Shown here piece after piece: positions 1-8,687 of a DNA stretch of 64,000 nucleotides (position 1 is the stretch's first letter; each line of letters opens with the position of its first letter). Under the pieces are notes generated by a model. That model worked only from the letters and a program-made list of their open reading frames with translations, was not told the DNA's origin and ran no database searches. This DNA is from JAFEDN01 sp963832945. GTDB taxonomy: Bacteria > Pseudomonadota > Gammaproteobacteria > Coxiellales > Coxiellaceae. Both the position numbers and the translations under genes were made by a program. Location: contig CAWHVV010000019.1 of assembly GCA_963832945.1 (NCBI GenBank), positions 3,184 through 67,183 of the forward strand, given 5' to 3'.

Positions 1-1548
1 ACATTGACATTAAATGAAGGACAATCATTGTACGGGCGCGCCGATGGTTTTACCGCAGCAGCTAATTGGAACGCTTTGCCGACTCTATTCGGCTCGCTGG
101 AATTAAAAGGCGATAACACTGTGGAGCATTTGCAATTATTTAATGATGGTTCACAAAACGTGGGAATACGAATAGATGACGGCGCTCAAAACGTAATTCT
201 CGACAGTGTCAGCGTCGGCGATCCGGGTATTAATCCCTCACGAGCTTATAAAACGGGTATTCAATTGGGGAGTCAGGACTCCGTTTATATCAAAGATTCA
301 CAGATAAATGCTTTTTCTAATGATGATAACGGAGGTTTAGTCGTTGGCGTTAAACTGGATGGCGTTTCCGATAGTAGCTTGTCTATTGACAATACTAACA
401 TCGGCGTTTCCGCTTATAAAGTGAGTGATCCAGTCGGCGTTTTCGTGGGTAATGATCAAGCGATTCAAGGTAACGCTCAAAATAATCACGTTACTTTGAC
501 GAAAGATAATATTCAGGTGGTGGGAGCAAAACTTTCCAATAGCGCTTTTGGAGTTTATTTGGGTAATTACTTCTCTGATAACAGCAGCAGTGTCGCTAAT
601 AATTATTTATATATTAAAGACTCTCAAATCAATGTAAAAAATATTGATAATAGCTCAACCTTTGGGGTTTTTCTCGGCAATTATGAATATTCAACGCCGG
701 CGTTTAACAACAATAATATAAAAATTGATGGCAGTTCAATCTCGGTCACTTCACAAGCTAACGCCTATGGGCTTTTTGAAGGTATGTTCAATGGGAACAA
801 TCAACTGGCGGTTGATAACAACTTGACTATCAACAACAGCAATATTAATGCGGTTTCTAAGGCTGCAAACGCTTTTGGTGTCGAATTAACCGGTGATTAT
901 AGCAATTTTACTTTGACTAACAATCTTATTCGGGCGAATGCGGAAAATGATAGCGAGTTAGTCCGAATTGCTTATGGTGTGGAATTGAAAGCGGATAACG
1001 ACACTCTTAATATGAATGGCAACCAGATTTTCAGCCAGGCCGAGGGATCTAATGTGTTAGTCGCCGGTTTCGCTGAAGATTTTTATTTTCCCGATACCGC
1101 TAATAATAATACGGTCAACGCCTCTTCTAATTTTATCCAGGCTTCCAGCAGTAGCGATAATGCGAATGTGGATGGCGTGTTAATTCAGAATGGGTGGAGC
1201 ACGGCTAATCTAAATAATAACACCATCGTGGCGACCGGCTCGGGCAAGCATGCCAGCGTTTTTGGCGTCAACATAGCTGGAAATGATAATACTATTAATA
1301 TCTCCGATAACTCCATTCAGGCTACCGCTAACGGATTTTTGGGTGACGCGTATGGGGTAGCTGCTAACAGCGGAGGCCGATATTACACGAGCGCTTTTGA
1401 TAATACGATCAAATTAAGCGGCAACAAAATTAGCGCGATTTCTTATTTAGGGAAAGCTCAGGGTGTTGTTGACGATGTATCTGACCAAAATAATGATGAC
1501 TGGATTATTTTACCCAATAATAAAATTTCAGCACAGGGCCGGAGCTAA
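1..1548 (+). CDS. Beta-helix repeat surface protein, 5'-truncated by the window edge
   Basis: The frame is open from the first base, so the N-terminus lies outside the window. The visible ~515 residues are rich in Asn, Ser, Asp and Gly, with recurring short strands of the kind NNLTINNSNINA, LTNNLIRAN and ININSDNSI, the pattern of a right-handed parallel beta-helix. The opening TLNEGQSLYGRADGF resembles the passenger region of inverse-autotransporter-like proteins of Legionellales; that is recalled family knowledge, not a search. No membrane segment is visible in this part. The end, ISAQGRS, stops 5 bases before a repeat element at 1554. Beyond the element, at about 1718-1750, a near-copy of the same target sequence continues with a plausible original tail (Q-G-L-N-L-R-R then stop), so the native C-terminus was probably altered by the insertion. 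Function (adhesin or surface protein) is inferred. Confidence 0.6.
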   Translation, partial: TLTLNEGQSLYGRADGFTAAANWNALPTLFGSLELKGDNTVEHLQLFNDGSQNVGIRIDDGAQNVILDSVSVGDPGINPSRAYKTGIQLGSQDSVYIKDSQINAFSNDDNGGLVVGVKLDGVSDSSLSIDNTNIGVSAYKVSDPVGVFVGNDQAIQGNAQNNHVTLTKDNIQVVGAKLSNSAFGVYLGNYFSDNSSSVANNYLYIKDSQINVKNIDNSSTFGVFLGNYEYSTPAFNNNNIKIDGSSISVTSQANAYGLFEGMFNGNNQLAVDNNLTINNSNINAVSKAANAFGVELTGDYSNFTLTNNLIRANAENDSELVRIAYGVELKADNDTLNMNGNQIFSQAEGSNVLVAGFAEDFYFPDTANNNTVNASSNFIQASSSSDNANVDGVLIQNGWSTANLNNNTIVATGSGKHASVFGVNIAGNDNTINISDNSIQATANGFLGDAYGVAANSGGRYYTSAFDNTIKLSGNKISAISYLGKAQGVVDDVSDQNNDDWIILPNNKISAQGRS

Positions 1549-1553
1549 CCGGC

Positions 1554-1720
1554 AGCGGCTCCCGCTGAGTACAGCGGTAGCTGCTTCCTGTTTTGATCCT
1601 GCGCGAGGCAAAGCCTCTGCTCGGAATGAAGGGGGAGGAGCACTGCGCAACTCCCCCTTGCGATCCCCCAAAGTGTAGGGCATTTTCTGCGAAAAATATT
1701 TATATTGAAAAATAATTATT
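1554..1720 (+). repeat. Inverted-repeat element, copy 1 (subfamily B, 167 bp)
   Basis: Begins AGCGGCTCCCGCTGA, has hairpins CCGCTG/CAGCGG and GAGGC/GCCTC, a G/C-rich central hairpin, and the tail shared with copy 3 (4259-4425), where it is the same length. It lacks the right terminal repeat of the 203-bp copies. The flanks ATTTCAgcACAGGG (1525-1538) and ATTTCAcaACAGGG (1718-1731) match at 12 of 14 positions and may be an aged target duplication. Confidence 0.75.
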
Positions 1721-1857
1721 TCACAACAGGGGCTTAACCTTCGGCGCTAAATAAAAACAGCAACGCCAGGTACTGGTAACGGCAATGTTTTGACTTTCTT
1801 GAAGCATATTTTAAAAAAGTCTTGACTTTTTTGAAATATGATTTAAATTAGTCAATT

Positions 1858-2362
1858 ATGGATAGAGTACAACTTCCTGCTATTATTGAGGACCTTAATA
1901 AAAAAATGGTTATTTTGGTAGGGCCTCGTCAATCTGGAAAAATCTGGCTCGCTAAGCGTATTGCCCGGCAATTTTCAAAGAGCTTTTATCTCAATTATGA
2001 TCAATTTTCAGATCAAAAAATAATAGCTGAGCAAAGTTGGCTGCCTTCTACGGAATTGTTGATTTTGGATGAACTCCATAAAATGCCTCTTTGGAAAAAT
2101 TATCTTAAAGGATTATACGATACTAAGCCAGAAAATATGCGTGTGTTAGTCACCGGCAGCGCTCGTTTAGATATTTTTAATCATATAGCAATTAATTGAA
2201 GTTAAATCCAGCGATCATTCGTTATCGCCATCATTAGTTAAGTTTCAGAAAAAAAATAATTGTGAAGCAATACAAATCGTTCAAAATATTCGTCATGAGA
2301 CTCACAAAGATGCCATCCAAATCTTGAAAGCAGAAACTTTTCTAAAATCACTCTATTTATAG
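1858..2362 (+). pseudogene. AAA ATPase of the ATP-binding/DUF4143 family, internally deleted
   Basis: Residues 1-110 (1858-2190) are the N-terminal ATPase: a Walker A-like GPRQSGKI (usually GPRQ-x-GKT/S) and a Walker B-like LLILDELHK, ending in TGSARLDIF. The frame then stops at 2197-2199. From 2195, in another frame, the sequence reads IEVKSSDHSLSPSLVKF to a stop at 2362, which is the typical C-terminus of the DUF4143 nuclease-like domain. Intact members have about 380-400 residues, so roughly 200 residues in the middle are gone and the ends are joined out of frame. The Thr to Ile change in Walker A also argues for loss of function. Such ATPases are common accessory genes; their role is poorly known. 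Confidence 0.75.
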
Positions 2363-2379
2363 TTAAGGCTCTATTACTT

Positions 2380-4279
2380 ATGAATAAAGAAAATTCGCAT
2401 TTAGTCGATAAAATCTCTGATCAACATATAAAAAGTATAGCACGGGAAATTGCCGGACATTCCCGAATTTTGGACCAGGCAATTCGAAAAAATGACGCCA
2501 CGAAACTTCAAAAAGCCTATCTGCCTCTATTACGGTTGTATTGGAAAATCAAAACTGAAATCAATTCCGGCCTGCTTGAGGTGAGCTGCGATCTTCAGGA
2601 AATCTTAACTATTTCACGGCAACAAATTAATGATTTACAGATATTAAGCCGGTTAAATCCGCTGAATATCCAATCTATACTTGCTTCTATTTCAGAAAAA
2701 ACCACATATAGTCAACCAGCATCATATAGGAGCGCCCTTTCTCATGATATCCAGCTTAATATCCTCGAATACTCCAATTTAAATTCGATGGTCGCTTTGT
2801 CGTGCACCTGTACTTGGCTGTGGGATATACTAAATAGCAAAGACGTCGCTTATATCTGGAAAGAATTGGCTGGCATTTATTTCAGTCATTATCTCGAAGA
2901 AGATAATATTGACAGCATGAAGAAATTTAAACGGGCCTTTTTGAACCATTATAAATGGCAATATACCCTATCCGATGATTCTGACAAAAATCCAGACTAT
3001 AAAAAAAGCGATTCCTATTACGAGATCAAAAGAAAAGGTTTATTATTTACTAAATCAGTTGAAGGCGGACTAATATCCGCCCTTAAATCAAATGAATTCA
3101 AAATAAATTTCAAAATAAACTATGCAGATCCATTGGCATTTTATATGAAAGATGCTGAAGCTAAAAGTGGTATATGTTCAGCAATTCCCGCTGAGTACAG
3201 CGGTAATTGCTTCCTATTTATATCCTGCGCTCGGCGGAGCCGATGCTCGGAATGAAGGGGAAGCGCTTCGCGCGCTCCCCCTTGCGATCCCCCATGGCGC
3301 AGAGAATTTTCTGCGAAAATTATTTTTTATAAGGGTGATTTATTTTATTAAATCAAATGGTTAAAATTCAGCGGGAATTGCTGGTACTATGAACATGCTG
3401 GATATGGCGATAGAAACCCGTAGTTTTGAAATGATTAACTATTTAATCTGCAAAGGCGTCGATATTAATTTCACTGCTGAACCTCGATCTACCAGCCTGG
3501 AGTTAGAAATATTTAAACTGGCAAACGGTGACCGAATCGATACCGCCATCCTGCAGTTTTTGCTCAAATGTCCTGGCATTAACCCTAATCTAGCCAGTAA
3601 TGAAACAGGACTCATGCCATTACATCTCGCCGTATGGTTAAAACTTTCAGGCTCAAAAATAGCGACCCGGCGCCGAATAGTTCAATTGCTGATTGATCAC
3701 CGCGCTGATATCCATCTTCGTTTGCAGTCTGGACCTTTTTTTGATGCACAGGGCAGAACTCCGATCCACTGCGCCCGATATTATGGCTTGGCAAAAGTGT
3801 TGATAGAAAATAAAGCCGATGTAAACGCTGAGTACAGTTTTCCTGGCACTACCCCACTTTTTTCCATAATCCGTGGCGTTGTCTGTCGACTGAAAAAAAA
3901 TGAAGATCCGAAGGATTACATCGGTATCGCCAGATTATTATGCCTGTCTGGCGCAGACGTGAATAAACAATTATCAAATGGCAAAACATTGCTACAAATG
4001 ACTGCGGATGCCGCTCTTCAAATGACAGGCCGAACAGCAAAACAAAAACTTAAAGAATTGTTTACCATACTTCAAACCACAAAACCGAATCAGAAAAAGA
4101 TAGAAACAGGGACATCGCCTATTGAGACAAAAAAGATTTTATCCGGATGGGATTGGATTAATCCATTTAACTGGAGGACCGGCACAGAAATCCAGACACC
4201 GGAAGAAAAAATAAAAACCAGTGAAGAAACACAGCCACAGAACACGGACAACTCATTCAATAATTATTTTTCAATATAA
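2380..4279 (+). pseudogene. F-box and ankyrin-repeat protein split by a repeat element (effector-like)
   Basis: The first part (2380-3179) has an F-box at residues ~119-166 (SHDIQLNILEYSNLNSMVAL, then LSCTCTWLWDIL and IWKEL). The second part (3383-4279) has ankyrin modules (GVDINF, GLMPLHLAV, GRTPIHCARYYGLAKVLIEN, KADVNAEYS, GADVNKQLSNGKTLLQM). They are separated by a 203-bp inverted-repeat element at 3180-3382 that brings stops and a frame change. Removing the element and one copy of its approximate target duplication gives the continuous junction AEAKSGTMNMLDMAI, so a single protein of about 555 residues was ancestral. F-box proteins recruit host SCF ubiquitin ligase, and F-box/ankyrin proteins (for example Legionella AnkB) are known type IV effectors, so the ancestral gene was probably an effector. 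The 3' end (NNYFSI) is encoded by copy 3 of the element. The distal fragment could be expressed from ATG 3389. Confidence 0.8.
3180..3382 (+). repeat. Inverted-repeat element, copy 2 (full length, 203 bp)
   Basis: Bounded by perfect 15-bp terminal inverted repeats, AGCAATTCCCGCTGA and TCAGCGGGAATTGCT. It interrupts the F-box/ankyrin gene. The flanks GGTATATGTTC and GGTACTATGAAC look like a degraded target duplication. It has no coding capacity for a transposase, so it would be MITE-like and mobilised in trans. Confidence 0.85.
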
Positions 4280-4425
4280 ATATTTTTCGCAGAAAATGCC
4301 CTACGCTATGGGGGATCGCAAGGGGGAGTTGCGCAGCGCTCCTCCCCCTTCATTCCGAGCATCGGCTTCGCCGAGCGCAGGATCAAAACAGGAAGCGGCT
4401 ACCGCTGTACTCAGCGGGAGCCGCT
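4259..4425 (-). repeat. Inverted-repeat element, copy 3 (subfamily B, 167 bp)
   Basis: Reverse orientation, same length and subfamily as copy 1. It lies between the convergent ends of the ankyrin fragment and the pbgA-like gene, whose stop codon is 8 bases away. Its strong central hairpin could end transcription from both sides (inference). Confidence 0.8.
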
Positions 4426-4433
4426 GGTTCAAC

Positions 4434-6284
4434 TTAAAATTTATGAATCAGTTTGAAGACTTCTTGATAAACTGAATTATCGAGTTTCGTCCCTGCGATA
4501 GGATGAGCGTGGAAATCAGTGACCGTATACGCACCGCTGGGATAAATTGTGGTGATGTGTTGCAGATCGAATTGTAAAATACCGGTTTGTGAATAACTGC
4601 TGAGCAACAAAAAAGGAGTCGCCTGCGGATTAAATAAACTATGTCCAATACTGTAATCGGAAGATGGATTTTTCACGCCTAAAAAATCATGCAGCAAAGT
4701 TGTCATGACATCATAATGACTTGTGAGATAAGTGAAAGTTTTAGCTGAATGATGCGGGTAGTAAAAAATCATCGGCACATGAGTTTGTGCCGGAGTAAAA
4801 TTGCTATTATGTCCCCAAAAACCCATCCGATTATCATCGAATTCTTCGCCGTGATCGGAAGTGATGATGATTATGGTATTTTTCATTAATCCTTTTTTCC
4901 TGACAGCAGTGAGCAGCTGGTTCACTAAACTGTCAGCGTAATATACGCCATTGCGATATTGATTAAAAAAAGCTTTAGGATCTAATTTGCCACTTTTAAT
5001 TAATACCCGGTTTCCCATATGGGCTGGTTGAAAAGGAGGGGTAAAGCCTGTTTTGGGGAAGGTGTATCCATGGGCCGAATCATAAAAAACAAAACCAAAA
5101 AAAGGCTTGTTGTCTTTTTGAGCCTGATCGATAAATGCTATCATATCCTGGGTAACCTGCTGATCACGCTTGGGTATAGAATGGCCAGGAGTCTCACCCC
5201 GTAAATTTTTGACATTGACAAATGCATTCCGGTTAAAGGGTGGCGATAAAGGAGAGGCGCTCATATAAATGCCCACATGATAATCCTGCTGATACAGCAC
5301 ATCAAATAACACCGGCCCTTTTCCGGCATGGGAGAACGAAGAAAAATAACTATTGGGTAGGCCATAAAATAAACTGAAGAGGCCACCCGGAGTGGCGCGG
5401 CTGCCGCTAAAATGATTATTAAAGCGCCACGCCTCCTGGCTAAACTGAAAAATATGGGGAGTTGTTTCAGGATTCATTAAATCAGCCCGCCAGTCATCTA
5501 TGCCGATAATCAGAATATTCATTTTTTCCCTGGGCGGATCGATAGTTAAAGGATTTAATGGGTAATGCAAAAATTTTCTGCTTTCTAAAGCGGGCCGTGG
5601 TGCGTCTTTAACCCAGTGGTGTTTGTATAAAAAACGGTGGGCATCCAGCCCGCTATAAAGCGGTAATGTTTCGGCTAAAACCATGAGGGATTGATTATAA
5701 GTTGCATTTGCCCAGGCATAAATTAATTCCGAACCGGCCAGACATCCGGCCAGGCCGGCAATAGTCAAAGTTGCCCAGCGCAAACGCCGGGGCTGATTCA
5801 GGAAGCGAATGACCAGATAAGCCAATACGCATTCCACAGCGATAAATAATAATAAAGCTAAACCGGCCAGCGTCCACTCGCCAATGGTGAACTGAAAAAT
5901 TTCTCCGCGTTGCGGGCTAATAATTAATTGTAACAATTGTAAATCCAGATGGGTCCGATACATCTGAAAAACCGTGCTGTCGATAAATAATGCGAGTAAA
6001 ATCAGCACAGCAAAAATAATCGCCAGGGGTATGATGATAACCCGCCGTGGTATCAACAAATTAATGAGTGCAGGAAAGAGTAAAACAGGAATGAGCGTCA
6101 AAAACGACATTTGACCGATTAAGCCTCCCACCAGAAATATCGCGCTTGCAGTGTCGGCAGGCAGGGTTTGTTTCGAAAGATACTGCAGGGATAATAAAAC
6201 GGAGCAGACAATATTAGCAAGCCAGAATATCAGTAAAAAACGTGCGTTAGATTTGCGTTGAGATGATTTGTATGAATTGTTCAT
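4434..6284 (-). CDS. yejM: PbgA/YejM (LapC)-like inner-membrane protein with sulfatase fold
   Basis: Five hydrophobic segments fill the first ~200 residues, followed by a periplasmic sulfatase/alkaline-phosphatase-fold domain. LFIDSTVFQMYRTHLDLQLL aligns by eye with the DUF3413 signature of E. coli YejM (LLIDSEVFTRFHLHLNPIVW), and SGSRATPGGLFSLFYGLPNS with SSGNTTDNGIFGLFYGI. In Enterobacteria this protein senses periplasmic LPS and controls LpxC stability through LapB. Unlike E. coli, the metal-binding SDHGEEFDD and WGHNS motifs are kept, so it may still be catalytic, for example as a phosphoethanolamine or phosphoglycerol transferase. The start chosen is ATG 6284 (MNNSYKSSQ). The frame is open to a TTG at 6368 inside repeat copy 4, preceded by AAGGGTGA, so a 28-residue extension reading out of the element is possible. 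Confidence 0.8.
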   Translation of the reverse strand: MNNSYKSSQRKSNARFLLIFWLANIVCSVLLSLQYLSKQTLPADTASAIFLVGGLIGQMSFLTLIPVLLFPALINLLIPRRVIIIPLAIIFAVLILLALFIDSTVFQMYRTHLDLQLLQLIISPQRGEIFQFTIGEWTLAGLALLLFIAVECVLAYLVIRFLNQPRRLRWATLTIAGLAGCLAGSELIYAWANATYNQSLMVLAETLPLYSGLDAHRFLYKHHWVKDAPRPALESRKFLHYPLNPLTIDPPREKMNILIIGIDDWRADLMNPETTPHIFQFSQEAWRFNNHFSGSRATPGGLFSLFYGLPNSYFSSFSHAGKGPVLFDVLYQQDYHVGIYMSASPLSPPFNRNAFVNVKNLRGETPGHSIPKRDQQVTQDMIAFIDQAQKDNKPFFGFVFYDSAHGYTFPKTGFTPPFQPAHMGNRVLIKSGKLDPKAFFNQYRNGVYYADSLVNQLLTAVRKKGLMKNTIIIITSDHGEEFDDNRMGFWGHNSNFTPAQTHVPMIFYYPHHSAKTFTYLTSHYDVMTTLLHDFLGVKNPSSDYSIGHSLFNPQATPFLLLSSYSQTGILQFDLQHITTIYPSGAYTVTDFHAHPIAGTKLDNSVYQEVFKLIHKF

Positions 6285-6330
6285 CAATTTATTTATTTGA
6301 CCGCTGTGTAGTCCAAGTGTTCCAATTGGC

Positions 6331-6533
6331 AGCAATTCCCGGTGAATTTTAACTATTTGATTTAACAAATTAAATCACCCTTATAAAAAAATAATTTTCG
6401 TAGAAAATTATCCCCGCGATGGGGGATCGCAAGGGGGAGAATCGCGATTCTCCCCCTTCATTCCGAGCATCGGCTTCGCCGAGCGCAGGATAAAAACAGG
6501 AAGCAATTTTCGCTGTACTCAGCGGGAATTGCT
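6331..6533 (-). repeat. Inverted-repeat element, copy 4 (203 bp) with 10-bp target duplication
   Basis: Exactly the length of copy 2, reverse orientation, ends AGCAATTCCCGGTGA and TCAGCGGGAATTGCT. It is flanked by a perfect 10-bp direct repeat GTTCCAATTG at 6319-6328 and 6534-6543 (2 extra bases lie between the left repeat and the element). This is the clearest evidence in the window that the family moves. It sits in the divergent gap between the pbgA-like and heparinase genes. Confidence 0.9.
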
Positions 6534-6616
6534 GTTCCAATTGTACCTGAATTGATTCCTTTTTTCAAGAATATTAGAATGCAGGGTTTAGATATGGATA
6601 TCAGGAGTTCACTACG

Positions 6617-8626
6617 ATGCTTGGCAGAATTCGGCGTGGCTTACGCAAACCCCCGCATATTATTGCAAAACGCATATGTCAATTATGCAGTGAACAATTG
6701 GCGCGCCATACCGCCCCAAAACGAGCCGCTAAATTCAATTTGCAAAAATTATTAGCGGAGACACAAACTGCCGGCTTAACAACACTGTGGGAAAATTTGG
6801 GACAGCGTCCCTATTTTGCGCAAACCCGGATACTGGGCCATGAAATATTTTCCAAACAATATCCACTGGAATTAACGGCAATCATCGAAAAAGCCAATTT
6901 AGCCTTAAATAAACAGGTAAATCTTCTAGGTTCGGGATTGATTTATTTGGGTGAGCAAATCAATTGGCTAAAAGATTATAAAACCGGAATTTGCTGGCCG
7001 TTGGGATATATGCGCGATGTCGATTATCGAAATCCAAATCGTCCCAGCGACGTAAAATTTCCCTGGGAACTATCGCGAATGCAATGGCTCATTCCTGCCG
7101 GCCAGGCCTATTTATTAACTGCGGATGAACAATATGCAGCGTTGGTGAGAAATGTGATCGAACAATGGATTGACGCTAATCCCTATGCCTACAGTATCAA
7201 TTGGGCGTGTACCATGGAAGTCGCTTTAAGAATTATTACCTGGAGCTGGTTTTTTCATGTATTTCATCGCAGTCAGGCGTGGTCCGACATGCACTTTCAG
7301 CAGAAATTTTTATCCAGCCTGTTTTTACATGGCGAATTCACAGAAAAATATCTCGAAATCAGCGATATTAATGGGAATCATTATACTGCGGACGCCGCGG
7401 GATTATGTTTCGCGGGATTATTTTTTGGCAATAGCAAATCGGCAGAGCGTTGGCGAAGGCTGGGTTGGGAAATTTTAATTCGTGAATTACCCCGGCAGGT
7501 ATTTGCCGATGGCGTCGATTTTGAAGCTTCCACTGCTTATCATCGTTTAGTACTGGAATTATTTTTTCTGCCGGCCTGTTACCGGGAATCACAGGGGTTA
7601 ACAATTCCTGCGTCGTACCAGCAGTCCCTCATCGAAATGGCGAGATATGCAGAGGCCTATACCCGTCACGATGGTTCAATCCCCCTCTGTGGCGATGCGG
7701 ACGATGCGCGGGTTTTACCATTGGGAACGCAGGCTATTAACGATCATCGTTATTTGAGCGCGCTGATCGGAATCAAATGGCAAATTAAAGATTTACTCAC
7801 TTATTTTGCCGGGCCGGTCGGAGAAATATACTGGTTGCTGGGAGTGGACGCGCTGCAAAAATTAACGCCACCATCCGAATTGCCGGTAAATACCGGTTCA
7901 AAAGCATTCCCTCAGGGTGGTTTTTATATCATGCGCACCGCTACCGATCACGTTTTCATTGATTGCGGACCAATCGGACTCGGTGGCCGTGGCGGCCATG
8001 GGCACAACGATTGCTTGTCTTTCGAAGCCATGCTTGACAACATATTATTAATTAGCGATTGCGGAGCTTATGTCTATACGGCTTCTTATGAGCAGCGCAA
8101 TTTATTTCGTTCCACCGCCTACCATAACACGCCGCAAATTGATGGCGAAGAAATCAACCGTTTTGTTCGCTGGGATGATTTATGGAGTTTTCAAAAAGAC
8201 GCCAAACATTCAGTCCTGGACTGGCAGACAAATGCCGACAGAACGCATTTTCGGGGAACGCATTCGGGATATTTGCGTTTACAGGACCCGGTTTCCCTGC
8301 AAAGATCCATAACCCTTTCGCACCTGAATCACACTTTAGCGATAAAAGACGAATTTTTTTGTTCCCAATCACACGATTACTCAATCCCCCTACATTTAGC
8401 CCCGGGTGTAGAGCCCATAGTGACTGAGCAACACGACCTGATTCTGCAAGCCCGGGGAAAACAATTTTTGTTATCCTGGGAGGAAAAATCATGCTGGAAG
8501 TTGACGATTGAAGACGCCGGAATTTCACCCACTTATGGCGTTGTTATTCCAACAAAGAAGTTGTACTGGCGGCGTCGCGGGCACCCTGAGCCTCTAACCG
8601 TTTTTATAAACAGGCGATTTGCGTAA
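6617..8626 (+). CDS. Heparinase II/III-family polysaccharide lyase (first of two)
   Basis: 669 residues. The N-terminal ~350 residues are the alpha-toroid domain (KFPWELSRMQWLIPAGQAYL, then ISDINGNHYTADAAGLCFAG, then DGVDFEASTAYHRLVLELFF). The C-terminal beta-sandwich contains GGRGGHGHNDCLSFE and RSTAYHNTPQIDG. The His/Asn/Tyr residues of NGNHY, STAYH and HGHND are those usual for catalysis and metal binding in this superfamily. No signal peptide is evident. ATG 6617 is preceded by AGGAG. In polysaccharide loci these proteins accompany WecB/WecC and bi-domain oxidoreductases and probably cleave or epimerise uronate polymer. A paralogue lies at 20721-22358 in the facing operon. The exact substrate is unknown. 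Confidence 0.85.
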   Translation: MLGRIRRGLRKPPHIIAKRICQLCSEQLARHTAPKRAAKFNLQKLLAETQTAGLTTLWENLGQRPYFAQTRILGHEIFSKQYPLELTAIIEKANLALNKQVNLLGSGLIYLGEQINWLKDYKTGICWPLGYMRDVDYRNPNRPSDVKFPWELSRMQWLIPAGQAYLLTADEQYAALVRNVIEQWIDANPYAYSINWACTMEVALRIITWSWFFHVFHRSQAWSDMHFQQKFLSSLFLHGEFTEKYLEISDINGNHYTADAAGLCFAGLFFGNSKSAERWRRLGWEILIRELPRQVFADGVDFEASTAYHRLVLELFFLPACYRESQGLTIPASYQQSLIEMARYAEAYTRHDGSIPLCGDADDARVLPLGTQAINDHRYLSALIGIKWQIKDLLTYFAGPVGEIYWLLGVDALQKLTPPSELPVNTGSKAFPQGGFYIMRTATDHVFIDCGPIGLGGRGGHGHNDCLSFEAMLDNILLISDCGAYVYTASYEQRNLFRSTAYHNTPQIDGEEINRFVRWDDLWSFQKDAKHSVLDWQTNADRTHFRGTHSGYLRLQDPVSLQRSITLSHLNHTLAIKDEFFCSQSHDYSIPLHLAPGVEPIVTEQHDLILQARGKQFLLSWEEKSCWKLTIEDAGISPTYGVVIPTKKLYWRRRGHPEPLTVFINRRFA

Positions 8627-8636
8627 TAACGTTTTC

Positions 8637-8664
8637 TTCACTATGCTAGTCACCAATATATAAA
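8637..8664 (+). promoter_or_regulatory. Possible promoter of wecC with a motif shared with the asnB upstream region
   Basis: TTCACT, 16 bases, TATAAA. The surrounding TTTCTTCACTATGCTAGT (8633-8650) recurs exactly at 13191-13208 upstream of asnB. An 18-base identity is unlikely by chance, but whether it marks a promoter or a repeat fragment cannot be told. Confidence 0.3.
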
Positions 8665-8687
8665 TATGTATTACAGGGAAGTTGTTT

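Noticed and set aside
1463..1678. Open frames inside the repeat elements (for example 1463-1678, 3152-3364)
   Set aside because: They arise from the GC-rich hairpins, have no ribosome site, and differ between copies.
3823..3840. CGCTGAGTACAG inside the ankyrin fragment matches the start of the repeat element
   Set aside because: Only 12 bases match and the reading frame continues through it normally (ADVNAEYS); no other part of the element is present. Chance or a former target, not a copy.
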